A stretch of 64,000 bases of DNA from positions 3,265,001-3,329,000 of the forward strand of contig CAUEEP010000733.1 in NCBI GenBank assembly GCA_958450365.1, read 5' to 3'. This DNA comes from Mesorhabditis belari (taxonomy: Eukaryota > Nematoda > Chromadorea > Rhabditida > Rhabditidae). The translations under genes were made by a program, and so were the position numbers. Positions 11,501-22,000 of this stretch are shown in pieces. Numbering within the stretch: the first letter of the stretch is position 1; the number at the start of each line of letters is the position of its first letter. Below the pieces are notes generated by a model that did not search any database, was not told the DNA's origin, and saw only the letters and a program-made list of their open reading frames with translations.

Positions 11501-11683
11501 CTCTCCTACACCTTACTCACCCTAATGAACACAACTTTTTCCTGGTCAATCGGCTTTTTTCTCAATCTTTTCTTTGGACAATGGATTGATTACTCGTTCT
11601 CGCAAATCAACCTTTTTACAAAACAACTATTTTTCTATTTGATTACATGGTTTGTTTTATTTGATATTGAGAAAAATATATGA
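8503..11683 (+). CDS. Nematode 7TM chemoreceptor-like protein
   Basis: Seven exons join in phase: 8503-8587, 9972-10090, 10129-10208, 10448-10702, 10771-10975, 11020-11070 and 11498-11683, giving about 326 residues. The product is a multi-pass membrane protein. The segment ISMSRFFAVSF before TM4 resembles the TM3-end motif of Srv-type nematode receptors, and it is followed by hydrophobic stretches around FIQPFLPFILR, YYIVPFFYFLMC and FFYLITWFVLF. I count eight to nine hydrophobic segments, more than seven, so the first three exons could be a separate or fused unit. Intron 1 contains nested MITEs (8680-9932). Intron 6 holds a TTGACCA minisatellite. A Tc1 element ends 16 bp before the ATG. Exon 4 has a second copy at 17571-17766. 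Family assignment is tentative; a chemosensory role is inferred from the family. Confidence 0.6.
8821..9226. mobile_element. Foldback MITE family B, copy 2 (different core)
   Basis: It has the same ends as the copy at 4169-4657 and is flanked by an identical octamer AAAAAATC (8813-8820 and 9227-9234). The core differs: the arms carry TCCGAATTTCGACAAATC and TTTGACGTGTCAGCGAGGTC-type stems rather than the TTAATATTAGC arms of copies 1 and 3. So family B contains two core types sharing one terminus. Confidence 0.85.
9343..9827. mobile_element. Foldback MITE family B, copy 3
   Basis: It is closely similar throughout to 4169-4657, including the CTAATATTAACCAATTTC arms and the ATCAAATTACAGAAAATTG core. 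The flanking 8-bp duplication is less clear here because of T runs. Confidence 0.85.
10264..10640 (+). repeat. Source copy of a ~375-bp duplicated segment
   Basis: This stretch (end of intron 3 plus most of exon 4 of the receptor) is nearly identical to 17390-17766. Both contain TACTGGACC.TGTTTAGC, AAATTGTCATAAGAAAAAGG, ACAAAGTATACAAATG and the exon start at ACTGCTAGCTGCAG. Confidence 0.95.
11071..11320. repeat. TTGACCA/TTGAGCCA minisatellite
   Basis: About 250 bp of 7-bp-based units (ATTGACC, AGTGAGC, ATTGAGC). It fills intron 6 of the receptor gene; a 90-codon antisense frame in it is an artefact. Confidence 0.9.
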
Positions 11684-11903
11684 AATCTAGCCTTGTCAGT
11701 GCTGTTTTTTTGAAGAAACCTTCCGAAAGAACTAATGTGAAAATGGTGAGAAAGAGGAAGTTGACAGTTTAAACAACAAATTGAAAACTTTTATGTAAAT
11801 AAATATTCCTTTGTTTGTTTACAAAGTTATCATTACATTACAATATTCAGAGCACTTTATAATTTGTTTCAAAAAATTTTGCTAGAAAGCTTTTGCATCT
11901 TCT

Positions 11904-12490
11904 ATTAGGTTGATGCATAAGTCTTTTCGGTTTTTTCGTACTTCTGTTAAAAAGTAACAAATTCACGAATTAATCTATAGTTTGCTCTATAAAAAAAGTG
12001 TTTTTTTGTTCAATTTGCATCTTTTTAAATGAATTTCGGTTCACTTTCAAGCAAATTCGAGAGTGAAAAACGCCTTTTTCGTAAAAATCTATAAAAAACT
12101 CTACGGAAAAATTGGCTGAATGAATTTCTCTGAAATTTTGGCGAAATATCAAACGTTTTTTTTCTCTATCTTTTATCTATTGACACGAAGATAGGTTTTC
12201 TTTAGCTAAGGTGTCTAAACCGCTCAGGCTCAGGCTCAGGCTTAGGCTGAGGCTTAGCCTGAGCCTGAGCCTGAGCCTAAACCGCATCATCGAGTTAGCC
12301 CTTTTTGACTACCCGACTTCATACTCTCAAGAAAATCCAGGCATTAAATATTTTTAAACCCGTTTTAATGTTATTTTGCTAGAAAAATAATTGCTTTTTC
12401 TAATGAAATCAACCGTAGTTTAATTGGTGCATTTGTTGGCTTGAAACGGCAGACGAAAAGGAACAAAAACACTTATGCATCAACCTAATA
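11904..12490. mobile_element. Mariner-type foldback MITE family C, copy 2
   Basis: The ends ATTAGGTTGATGCATAAG / CTTATGCATCAACCTAAT are flanked by TA. The centre is the CAGGCT/TTAGGC-like palindrome. It is nearly identical to 23701-24292 in the same orientation and to 2095-2686 in the reverse orientation. Confidence 0.9.
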
Positions 12491-12533
12491 GATAGTTTGA
12501 ATACTTTTTTTGAACAAACAGACTTTTTTGAAC

Positions 12534-13254
12534 TATTGGGTTGGTGGAAAAGTCCTTTCCGATTTTTTGGGAGAGTATCTTAAATTTGTCCAATTTTGAC
12601 GTTTTATAGCTCATCCTAAAGCTGAATTCAAGACGGATCGATTGGTAAAAACCGATTTGAGATATCTCTTTTCTAAAAGTTCTTACAGCTATTTTAGTAA
12701 AGGGCGGCAGAGCCAAAAAATGGCTGTTTTCACGTTTCGTTAGTTTTCCGTGCAGAAACCTAGGCTAAAAACATGTGTTTCGTGATCAGCGTCAAAAATA
12801 ACTCCTAAGTTCAATTGTTATTATGGTAAATTTTAGGGTACAACAAAAAAAAACGAGAAAAACGAAGGAAAATCGCGAAAAGCGGCGGAAAGGCTATTGA
12901 TCTGAGGGTCGCTGGTTCGACTTCCACCGGTGACAATATTTTTCAAAAATTTTTGGCTAAGATTCTGAAAATGTGTGTCTAGGGGTTATTTTTGACGCTG
13001 ATCACGAAACACATGTTTTTAGCCTAGGTTTCTGCACGGAAAACTAACGAAACGTGAAAACAGCCATTTTTTGGCTCTGCCGCCCTTTACTAAAATAGCT
13101 ATGAAAACTTTTAGAAAAGAGATATCTCAAAACGGTTTTTACCAATCGATCCGTCTTGAATCCAGCTTTAGGATGAGCTATAAAACGTCTAAATTCGACA
13201 AATTTAAGGTACTCTCCCAAAAAATCGGAAAGGAATTTCCCACCAACCCAATAG
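12534..13254. mobile_element. Mariner-type foldback MITE family D with a tRNA-like loop
   Basis: The ends ATTGGGTTGGTGGAAAAGTC and complement, with TA flanks, are mariner-like. The arms (about 280 bp each) share CGATCGATTGGTAAAA-type sequence, AAAGGGCGGCAGAGCCAAAA and ATGTGTTTCGTGATCAGCG. The unpaired loop (about 12800-12975) contains TCGCTGGTTCGACTTCCACC, which looks like the T-arm and 3' end of a tRNA. Confidence 0.85.
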
Positions 13255-14144
13255 TTCAGAAGAAATGACAGGGTTGAGTAACAGACTTTTTTGAACTAGT
13301 TTTACTGACAAAAAGGCTTATCAAATAGCTCTAAAAGAATGAATTTAGTTTGAAGAAAGTGTGGAAAAAAGGCGAAAACTTGATTTTCTTTTTCTTTCAA
13401 AAGAGAGCTTGGTTTATTTTTATTCAAAAAAGTATTGAAACCGTTTAGAAGATGTGAATCAATAAATTGAACCCAAAGAGACTTTGATGAACTCAATTCT
13501 TTCTCAAATTTAGAAAAAAAACTGATCAATTTGTGCTTACCAGTGTTTAAATATAAAGAGAATTTAATCTTTCGCAATCATCGACTCACAAAAGCGCTTT
13601 TCATTCTCTTTAGTGTGACTAATTTGAGTTCATTTGTCAGTCATAAAAAATTCGATACGCCTTTTTCTCTTTCCAACGTTATCTCAAAAAAAAATTATTT
13701 TATACGTATGAAATCGAAAACTCAAAACAATATTTCATAAGTATACAAAAAATTTTGCTGTCTTCAAAGAAATATTTTAATCAAACCTTTTTAAAATAAG
13801 CCTGATAAGCTTTTTTCTCTTTCGAACTTTATCTCAAAATAATATTTCATACGTATATGGGATAATTTGAGTCGATTTGTCAAAGTCATAAAAAAATTTG
13901 ATAAGCCATTTTCTTTCCAACGTTATCTCAAAAAAAATGATTTTATACGTATATCGAAAACTCAAAACAATATTTCATAAGTATACGAAAAATTTTACTG
14001 TCTTCAAAGAAATCTTTTCATAAAACCTTTTTAAGATAAGCCTTAAAATAAGCCTATAAGCTTTTTTTCTCTTTTCAACTTTATCTCAAAAAATACGTAT
14101 ATAGCTGCTTTGAATTTCATTTAATTTTTCAATTATTCAATTCT
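13255..14144. other. Upstream repeat region of the first coiled-coil gene
   Basis: No gene is supported. Two related blocks (about 13612-13800 and 13855-14100) share AATTTGAGT..ATTTGTC, AAAAATTCGATAAGCC-like sequence, ATCGAAAACTCAAAACAATA and ATACGTATA. A third copy precedes the paralogue at 16460-16720. They may be tandem promoter copies; this is inference. Confidence 0.5.
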
Positions 14145-15719
14145 ATGAATCAAGAAAATCCTCTACAAATGGGAGATCAATCAAATGAAAGCATTTTGCC
14201 GCCTCCAATTGAGAACTTGGACAGTGGTTCTGTTGAGAAAGGACCGGTGAGTGAAAGCAAATGATTAGATCAATATAATTGTAACAGGTTAATGTTCTAT
14301 AAGTATACTTGCATTCATTAGCTACACTATATTATTGTTTCAGCCCAAGAACCCGTTACTTATGACTGGCCAAATTGTGAACGAGATTCTCAAAAACACG
14401 GACGGGGTGAGTTCTTAAAAGCAAGAACAAAGGTTAATTATCTAGAGATTTAAATCTTTTTTATTAGACAATATTTTTATGAGATTTTATCAATCAAATA
14501 AATTAGTCTTAATCAGGGTTATTCGGGGGATTTACTAGCCCAAGCCAAGCAAAGCAACCTAAAACAAAAGCCAGGTCCTAGACTTTTGATTTGCCTTGTC
14601 TGACCTGACTTTACTGCAGGCTTGATTCATAAAAAGTCCCTAGTTTTGATAAAAGATCTGACTTTGCCTCGCTTAGCTTACAGGCTCTAGACCCAGTTGA
14701 AACAACTATGATCAGAGTTAAGACAAGCCTTCAGCTTCATCAGCTCCTATCAGGAGCTGATGAAGACTAACGATATAGAAATTGATTCTGAGAGTTAATT
14801 TGGAATTATTCTATTCTTCTTTCTATCAATAAAAGCAATGATTCTATCAATTTACTTTAGAAACTGCCTTCCCAAGAGACTCTCGATCTTCTACCCGAAC
14901 GCGTCGTTGAGCAAATCAAGCAGAAAGTCGCCACTCGGATTAATCCGGTGCAAATGATTGAGCAAGGTAAGCCAAATAGAACAAAGTATCCTTTTTTGAT
15001 TGTAAAAGACTAGACAAACAGACAAATCTTTCAGAAGTTGGGGAAAAATCTCCTCAAAGGAAGAAACCAAACCCATCCGGAAAAGGAAAGTCAATCGAAA
15101 AACAACCAGGCAATAAGGTTATGTATTTCTATCAAATAATCCATTTTCTAAAGCATGCAAACTTTCGAAAACTCCCGTAATCTTGAGTTCGTTTTATGAT
15201 TTTCAGATTGATGATTTTCAGCTGCTAGTGATTGAACCACCATCGGCTAGCCATTGGTGATTGAACCACTAGAGGCTAGCCGTTGGTGATTGAACCACTA
15301 GAGGCTAGCCATTGGTGATTGAACCACTAGAGGCTAGCCGTTGGTGATTGAACCACCATCGGCTAGCCATTGGTGATTGAACCACTAGAGGCTAGCCGTT
15401 GGTGATTGAACCACTAGAGGCTAGCCGTTGGTCATTCAATCACTAGCGGCTGAAAATCACGAGCGGCTGCGACATATAGATGTTAACTAATTCTAATGTT
15501 TAGAAAAAGGAAGCGAAAGTTCGATCAAAAGAATGGCGAGTTTTTATGAAAAAACTTCGAGAAGAAGACTATCCACGTCTCGAAAAAGAACTTGAAAAAT
15601 ACAAGAATGAGAGATCACAAATGGAAATGATAATTGAAAAACAGAAAGAGAAAATTGCTTTTTTGACGAGCATTTGCCTCGGAAATGGAAATGCACCCTT
15701 TCTGGTGCACTCCATGTAG
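14145..15719 (+). CDS. Basic coiled-coil protein, paralogue 1 (unrecognised family)
   Basis: Five exons in phase: 14145-14246, 14344-14406, 14861-14966, 15035-15117 and 15504-15719, about 189 residues. I do not recognise the family. The N-terminus (MNQENPLQM...ESILPPPIENL) is nearly identical to the gene at 16764. The last exon encodes a charged segment (KKEAKVRSKEWRVFMKKLRE) followed by a probable coiled coil (EKELEKYKNERSQMEM) and a short tail. A basic region leading into a coiled coil suggests bZIP-like DNA binding, but the Asn-x7-Arg signature of bZIP proteins is absent, so this is only a possibility. Intron 4 contains a 29-bp minisatellite. Confidence 0.6.
15209..15440. repeat. 29-bp minisatellite
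   Basis: About eight copies of GGTGATTGAACCACTAGAGG + CTAGCCGTT, with CATCGG variants, lie in intron 4 of the first coiled-coil gene. A related end motif (AGCGGCTGAAAATCACG) follows at 15440-15475. Confidence 0.9.
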
Positions 15720-15904
15720 GAAAGATTGTAAGCATTGCTTAATTAAGTGCTCTAGAAAGGCTTTATTTCCGTTTTGTACAATTTGTTCTTCTTGAATGAA
15801 TTTTTTTATTAAACTGTCGAGTTTTCAGTTTCTGATGTTGAATTTGCAATGTACATTTTGTGCAGAATTTTAGTGTCAGAACATAGTTTTTGTTAGATTG
15901 GTTT

Positions 15905-16135
15905 TCTCCACCAAGCTTTTGTTAGCTTGCTTTTGTTAGCTTGGTTTTGTTGCTTGCTATTGTTAGCTTGATTTTGTTAGCTTGCTTTTGATAGCTTGCT
16001 TTTGTTAGCTTGCTTTTGTTAGCTTGATTTTGTTAGCTTGGTTTTGTTGCTTGCTATTGTTAGCTTGCTATTGTTAGCTTGCTTTTGTTAGCTTGCTTTT
16101 GATAGCTTGCTTTTGTTAGCTTGGTTTTGTCCCCG
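15905..16135. repeat. Minisatellite of TTTTGTTAGCTTGC units
   Basis: About 16 units of 14 bp with single-base variants. It truncates the C-terminal side of the transposase fragment that follows on the minus strand. Confidence 0.9.
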
Positions 16136-16388
16136 TCTGTCGAGCGATCTTTCTCATTGAGACCTGTGGATTCCGGGCCACGCGCTTCTGAATCACTTTG
16201 CGATTTCTGGAGGTGTTGACTGTTCTTTTTCTGCCTCTTCCTGGACGATCTCCATCGTTGCCAAGCTCCTTGTATCGCTTAATCGCTTTTGAGACGAGCT
16301 GATGAGAAACACGTAGCAATCGCGCGATCGCACTCACGCATTGACCTAGACGATGAAGCTCCAGAATGGCAGATCCCTTGTTTGTCAT
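16119..16388 (-). pseudogene. Tc3-like transposase, N-terminal DNA-binding part
   Basis: About 90 codons are open. The segment LGQCVSAIARLLRVSHQLVS is a helix-turn-helix of the Tc1/Tc3 paired-like type, followed by a basic linker (RPGRGRKR) and a second helical part (QVSMRKIARQTG). The catalytic domain is missing: the reading frame runs into the 14-bp minisatellite. A terminal-repeat-like sequence, ACAGGGTGACCAGGAATA, lies upstream at 16443-16460 (minus-strand sense). It is a relic of an element. Confidence 0.75.
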
Positions 16389-16459
16389 CCTATAAAAAAA
16401 TGAATAGACTTGAAACAAAGTAAAACAACAAAGAACAACGTTATTCCTGGTCACCCTGT

Positions 16460-16720
16460 ATATGGGATAATTTGAGTCCATTTGTTAAAGTCATAAAAAA
16501 TTCGATAAGCCTTTCCCTTTCCAACTTTATCTCAAAAAAAAAATGATTTTATACGTGTAAAATCGAAAACTCAAAACAATATTTCATACGTATACGCAAA
16601 ATTTTGCTCTCTTCAAAGAAATTTTTTCATAAAACCTTTTTAAGATAAGCCTGATAAGCCTTCTTCTCTTTTCAACTTTATCTCAAAAAAAAATACGTAT
16701 ATGGAATACGTATATAGCTG
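16460..16720. repeat. Third copy of the upstream repeat of the coiled-coil genes
   Basis: It matches 13612-13800 and 13855-14100 (TATGGGATAATTTGAGT, AAAATCGAAAACTCAAAAC, CATACGTATAC). It ends about 45 bp before the start codon at 16764. Confidence 0.7.
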
Positions 16721-16763
16721 ACCTTTTCTCATCAAACATTTCATTTTTCAATCATTCAATTCT

Positions 16764-18616
16764 ATGAATCAAGAAAATCCTCTACAAATGGAACATCAAT
16801 CAAATGAAAGCATTTTGCCGCCTCCAATTGAGAACTTGAGCAGTGATTCTGTTAATAAAGAGCTGGTGAGTGAAAGCAAATGTTTAGATCAATACAATTG
16901 TAATCTTAGAATCTTTTCTGAATGGCGTAAACTTTTTAGACTATTCATTTAGCCCAACAACAAACTTTACTTGACTGGAGACATTATCGAGGCAGTTCTC
17001 AACATGGAAGACGAGGTAAGAATTCAATAAATTCTTTTATTGCAACAATTTTGTGCTACTAGATAATATTTCTAAAATTGTTAGATTTCAGAAATCACAG
17101 GAATCACAGAAACCATCATCGTCTAAGCCTAACCCACCACCGCCAATTTTCAAACCTCTAACCCCAGCCGATCCCATTCCAAGAGCTAATCTGGTTTGTT
17201 TTTCTAACAAAATACCCAAAAATAGTCAGCTATCTTGTCTATTTTGGTTAGAGTGTATTCCTAAAACAAGTCACTTTTTTGAAACTGACGTAATTCTTGG
17301 GTTTTATCATGGCCCAGTGCTTTATATACCCTTAAAGGGTTGAGCAAAATTACCCGGACAAGAAAATTCTTTGAATATTATTTGTCTTTGTATACTGGAC
17401 CTTGTTTAGCCCATTTTACTACAAATTGTCATAAGAAAAAGGGGTTAAACTAGAAAAGATGTGTTTACAATCTTTGTTTACTTTGATTGCTTTGCTTACT
17501 TTGCTTACAAAGTATACAAATGTTTACATGTAGATTAGTAAGTTTTTTATTGTTACATTTGTTATTCCAGACTGCTAGCTGCAGTGGAAAATGCGACTAA
17601 ACTCTTTTATGCAATCGTTTACATAATCTTAAACTTTTGTGGGATTTTTGGACCAATGTTATTGAAAAAGAGATACCAATGCTCAATGGATTTCAATTTA
17701 TTTATGTCAGATGTCTATTTAATTGTCACAACTCATTATAATCTCTTTGATTGTGCACAATTTTCTGCTAGCTACATCTCAGCTATCTTGTCTATTTTGA
17801 TTAGAGTGTATTCTAAAACAAGTGACTTTTTTGAAAGTGATATAATTCTTGGGTTTTATCATGGCTCAGTGCTTTGTATACCCTTAAAGTGGTGGGAAAA
17901 ATTACCCAGACAACAAAATTCTTTGAATATTATTTGTCAACCGTTCCATAAATTCTTTTTCTATAAACTCTGAATTATTTTTGAAAAAGTAATCACAATT
18001 TTCTAGTCTTAATCTTGTTTTTTTCTTGGGTTTTTCAGAAACTAAATAAGCGTTAAAAAGAGAGAAAATGAAGCTCCGCGCGCTCAAATTTGGCGCATTT
18101 GAGCAGTTATTGATAAGTCAACCCGATGCTTTGCAGTTCAAAAGCAAAGCCGGACAACAGTTATTTTCTAATAGATTAAAAATGAATAAATTTATACTAT
18201 TGAAAAAATTATACGGCTAAGTTGGCTGGCTTCAAAGTTACAACAAAGAATTCTTGTCTGGGTGATTTTGCCCAACATTGTAGACTAAAAAGTGAGTCTT
18301 TTAGATAAAACTGGAAAGATTACAGTAGTTTTTGAAAGTTGAAGCTTTAGAAAAGCTTTAGAAAACGATTTATTTGAGAGTTAGTTAGCTTTTATCTGTA
18401 ATTTAGAAAAAGCCTCGGAAAGAGCCAAAAGATCGAACAAGGGAATACCATGCAAAGCTGAGAAAAGTCTACAAAGAAGACTATCCGAATCTTGTTAAAG
18501 AACATGAAAAATGCAAGGATGAGCAATCAAAACTGAAAAGGATAAACAAAGAACAAGAAGAGGAAATCGCTTTTTTGAAGAGCATGTTGCTCAGAAATGG
18601 AAACGCCTCATTTTAA
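16764..18616 (+). CDS. Basic coiled-coil protein, paralogue 2
   Basis: Exons 16764-16865, 16953-17015, 17092-17193 and 18407-18616 join in phase 0, about 158 residues. Exon 1 is almost the same as in the gene at 14145. Exon 2 (PNNKLYLTGDIIEAVLN) aligns with PKNPLLMTGQIVNEILK. Exon 3 is proline-rich (KPNPPPPIFKPLTPADPIP) and has no close match in the first copy. The last exon keeps the basic/coiled-coil part (KKPRKEPKDRTREYHAKLRK then KEHEKCKDEQSKLKR). The 1.2-kb last intron carries a copied receptor exon (17390-17766) between two ~155-bp direct repeats. Function is unknown. Confidence 0.6.
17229..17940 (+). repeat. Inserted receptor-exon copy between ~155-bp direct repeats
   Basis: The segments 17229-17388 and 17789-17940 are about 90% alike (TATCTTGTCTATTTTG, AATTCTTGGGTTTTATCATG, AATTCTTTGAATATTATTTG). 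Between them lies 17390-17766, which is nearly identical to 10264-10640 and includes exon 4 of the receptor gene. The inserted exon has a good 3' splice site but no matching downstream exon, so it is a non-functional fragment. Confidence 0.9.
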
Positions 18617-18669
18617 GTGCACCCAAAAATTGAGAGCATTGATAGAGCAATGAATTGAATACGCTAGAA

Positions 18670-18978
18670 AGTAGAGTGCGTTCCTCGCGAGTAATTACTC
18701 AAGTAAAATCTGCATAAGTAATTTTTACTTGATTAATCGACGTTTTTTGGTCGAGCAACTACGAGTAAATCCACTTTACACATCGAGTAAACTGAATATC
18801 TTTACATGATGAACGGAATTTCCCACCAAATCAGTTAAACGGTTGAATATCTTTAAAAAGAGTCGTATATAACTCGTCGCTGGTGATTTTTTGCAATAAT
18901 TTTTGCTAAAAGTACGCTAATTTTTCCTAAGTGTGCTTTTTAAAACAACGCATTACTCGTGAGGAACACACTCTACTA
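18670..18978. mobile_element. Foldback MITE family A, uninterrupted copy
   Basis: About 309 bp with ends AGTAGAGTGCGTTCCTCGCG / GAGGAACACACTCTACT. It is the intact form of the element at 8680-9932. Confidence 0.85.
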
Positions 18979-19105
18979 GATACCCCCGTATTTGCGTTTT
19001 GTACAATTTGTTTTTCTTGAATGAATTTTTTTTTTATCGAATTATCGAGTTTTCCGTTTCTTTGATTGATTGAATTTACAATGTACATTTTGTACATTTT
19101 GTAAT

Positions 19106-19325
19106 ATCGTATTCTCTCTAATAGTAGTGCACCGAGAGCGTTGCCTAAATTCCTCGAAATCTCAAAAAGCGCTTATCAGAACCTATCGATGTGAGGTCGG
19201 AAAATGTAGCTGACGATCAGATCTAGTGGGAGATTTGAGTGTTGAGCTTCTGCGAAACTTAGAAACCGTAAAATAATCATCAACTCAGCTCGGCGGGGTG
19301 CACTACTATTAGAGATAATACGATA
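19106..19325. mobile_element. MITE family G, copy 1
   Basis: About 220 bp with ends ATCGTATTCTCTCTAATAGT and complement (GTGCACTACTATTAGAGA). The inner part has CCTCGAAATCTCAAAAAGCG and CTTCTGCGAAACTTAGAAAC. It is nearly identical to the copy at 19596-19817. Confidence 0.85.
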
Positions 19326-19375
19326 TAATTCTAATAGATAAGCATTGCATTGTTTCTTGTTTACTGAATCTTTGA

Positions 19376-19421
19376 TACCGTATTCTCTCTAATAGTAGTG
19401 CACCGAGAGCGTTGCCTACAT
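19376..19421. mobile_element. MITE family G, terminal fragment
   Basis: Only the first ~46 bp (ACCGTATTCTCTCTAATAGT then GTGCACCGAGAGCGTTGCCT) are present. Confidence 0.8.
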
Positions 19422-19595
19422 TGAATCAAGTTTCCAATTTTGGATTATAAAATGATGTGTTGATTAATAGTGAAATTGATAATAGCATGAGCTTTTTTTG
19501 GAAAGTAATTGTTTTGGCTCCTCAACTTGTAACACTTTCAGTTATTCATTTAGTTGTTAACACATAATCAATCCTTTTTAAAAAATGTTAATTTG

Positions 19596-19817
19596 CCATA
19601 TTCTCTCTAATAGTAGTGCACCGAGAGCGTTGCCTAAATTCCTCGAAATCTCAAAAAGCGCTTATCAGAACCTATCGATGTGGGGTCGGAAAATGTAGCT
19701 GACGATGAGATCTTGACGATGATTAGAGTCTTGAGCTTCTGCGAAACTTAGAAACCGTAAAATAGTCATCAACAAGTCATCAAAGACAGGGTCCACTACT
19801 ATTAGAGAGAATACGGT
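19596..19817. mobile_element. MITE family G, copy 2
   Basis: A full copy closely matching 19106-19325, ending in ACTACTATTAGAGAGAATAC followed by GGTA. Confidence 0.85.
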
Positions 19818-21300
19818 ATTTTTGTGTCAAAACAGCTTTTGTTAGCCTCACTTATTAGTTCTTATTTGAATAAAGTGGAAAACAAATATTCCTTTAAAAA
19901 AATCGATCATTACATTTAACAATAAAAAATCTGAAATTATCTAAACTTGAATCAAACAGATTTTTGCTTAAGTAGATAGCTAAAGAATTGATGTGCAAGC
20001 ACAAAAACTTCCAAACCGTACTCCAATTTTTAAACAGATGTTTTCACTTGGCGCTAATTTCTATTCTTGTTTTGTTTAGTCATTCTTTTCATTCAATTTC
20101 TATTTTCTATTCTTCTTTTTACCCATTCTTCACTCACATCTATGCCCAGAGTTTTCCATTCAATTTCTTTCTTTCTTTCTTTCTATTCAAATGCCTCCTC
20201 GCAAACGAAAATCCCAATCTCTTCTCCTAAACTCGAAAATTTCATTTCTATTCTCCAATTTACCCACTAAACTCAAAAACTCTGTACTCAATTTCACGGA
20301 AATTTCCGACTTGATCGGTAGATGTAGAAGTAGAATTGCAGTATCTCGCAACAACCTCAATCTTGGGTAATTAAACCCAATTAATTAAACTTGAACTCAA
20401 AAATTCTGTACTCAATTTCACGGAAATTTTCGACTTTCAAAAACTCTTGAAAACTTCAAAGCGAACAAGAAATGCCAGTTTCGAAAAAGCTTTCCCAGGA
20501 AGAATTGAGGATAAAATTGAATTCGTTTATCGTTTCAGCTCAAATTATGAATCGAATTGAAATCAAAAATTGAGATTTCCTTTGATAAACATTTCAAAAC
20601 TCTTTTCAAAGCATCAATCGATTCAAATTCAAAGGAAATCCTTTCTATTAATAATTTCGAAAGTGAAACGATGACCAAGCTATTCTAGAATAGCTTGGCC
20701 ATCGTTTCACTTTCGAAATTCATGATTTATTCGATTTATTCAACAAAAGAATCAAAATTTGTCGTTATCTCAATGCGAATTTTGCATGCACTTATCAGAG
20801 TTCAAAAGAAGTGAAGAAGTCTGAGAAATTTATGGAAAAATGTATTTCAAGATTATGGGCAATTGATTCAAAATGTGGAAGGATTTCAAACTTTTTGGGA
20901 GCGCTCATTTGTCACTCAAATTTCTAAGCAAATTCTCTATAAATTACGTGGGAAATGCTCATTTTCAACTTCAATGGGAAAAGGGAAACTTGGAAAAAGT
21001 AATATCTCATCAAATATTTCAAAATTGTAAAGTTTTTACTTGGAATACTTTGACTGACATCTACAAAATGGAAATATGATAAATAACAAAAGAAATATAA
21101 TAAATAACCAAAGAAATATAATAAATAACAATAACAAAATAGAAATTTTCTTTAATAAATGATTCAAAAGAGAAAATTTCTGAAGCTAATCAGATTTCTT
21201 GTAGTTTCAATTGTTGAGTTAACCAATGTTCAATATTTATGGCAATTCTTAAGCTCGCAATTCGTTTAGCACTTAGTTAACTCTCTCTGGAGGAAGGCAA
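19818..21300. other. No gene seen; one long perfect-type palindrome
   Basis: AT-rich sequence with several short open frames of low complexity. A 68-bp palindrome lies at 20653-20720. CGGA.ATTTCCGACTT occurs twice (20297 and 20420) in a local direct repeat beginning CTCAATTTCACGG. Confidence 0.5.
20653..20720. repeat. 68-bp near-perfect palindrome
   Basis: The arms TTTCGAAAGTGAAACGATG and complement meet at TATTCTAGAATA with essentially no loop. Only about one position fails to pair. This could form a long hairpin or cruciform. Confidence 0.85.
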
Positions 21301-21304
21301 AGCA

Positions 21305-21385
21305 CGTGGTTTGTGGTGTAATGGTTAAGACAATCATCGGTAAGCCCGAGTCCTGGTGGCGCACCAATTTTTGATCTACCCTAAT
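21305..21385 (+). repeat. tRNA-like relic
   Basis: GTGGTGTAATGGTTAAGACA resembles a tRNA A box and CCCGAGTCCTGG a decayed B box 25-30 bases on. The acceptor and anticodon stems do not pair convincingly, so this is a pseudo-tRNA or SINE fragment. Confidence 0.4.
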
Positions 21386-21705
21386 TCCAACTGCTTTCAA
21401 AAGAAACAAGAAAGGATTGCATTGGAGTTTATCTTTCTAGATGATTTTTAAAGTTTACTGTTTATTTATTTGTTTAGTTTATTTTATAGTTTTACTCAAT
21501 CACCAAATTTCACCAAAAAAAACCTCAGTTTTTCTTGTTTAACGATAAGAAACTCTTCACTATTTAACAGTTTTCAACTCTACGAGACATTAAAAATGTT
21601 AAAATCACATTTCAGTTTTGATTCCTTTCAAGAAAGCTTAACGAGAGTTTGTAACAAACTCAATTTATCCGATCAAATTTCACCAAAAGGTTACAGTAGG
21701 CGCTT

Positions 21706-22000
21706 TCCACAACCACAACCACAACCACAACCACAACCACAACCACAACCACAACCACAACCACAACCACAACCACAACCACAACCACAACCACAACCAC
21801 AACCACAACCACAACCACAACCACAACCACAACCACAACCACAACCACAATCACAACCACAACCACAACCACAACCACAATCACAACCACAACCACAACC
21901 ACAACCACAACCACAACCACAACCACAACCACAACCACAACCACAACCACAACCACAACCACAACCACAACCACAACCACAACCACAACCACAACCACAA
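21706..22000. repeat. CCACAA hexanucleotide satellite
   Basis: About 49 tandem CCACAA units with two TCACAA variants. Open frames of PQ repeats (+) and valine repeats (-) across it come from the satellite alone. Confidence 0.95.

Noticed and set aside
15209..15440. Regular 29-bp repeats resembling a CRISPR array
   Set aside because: The units are contiguous with no unique spacers, and the DNA is eukaryotic, so it is a minisatellite.
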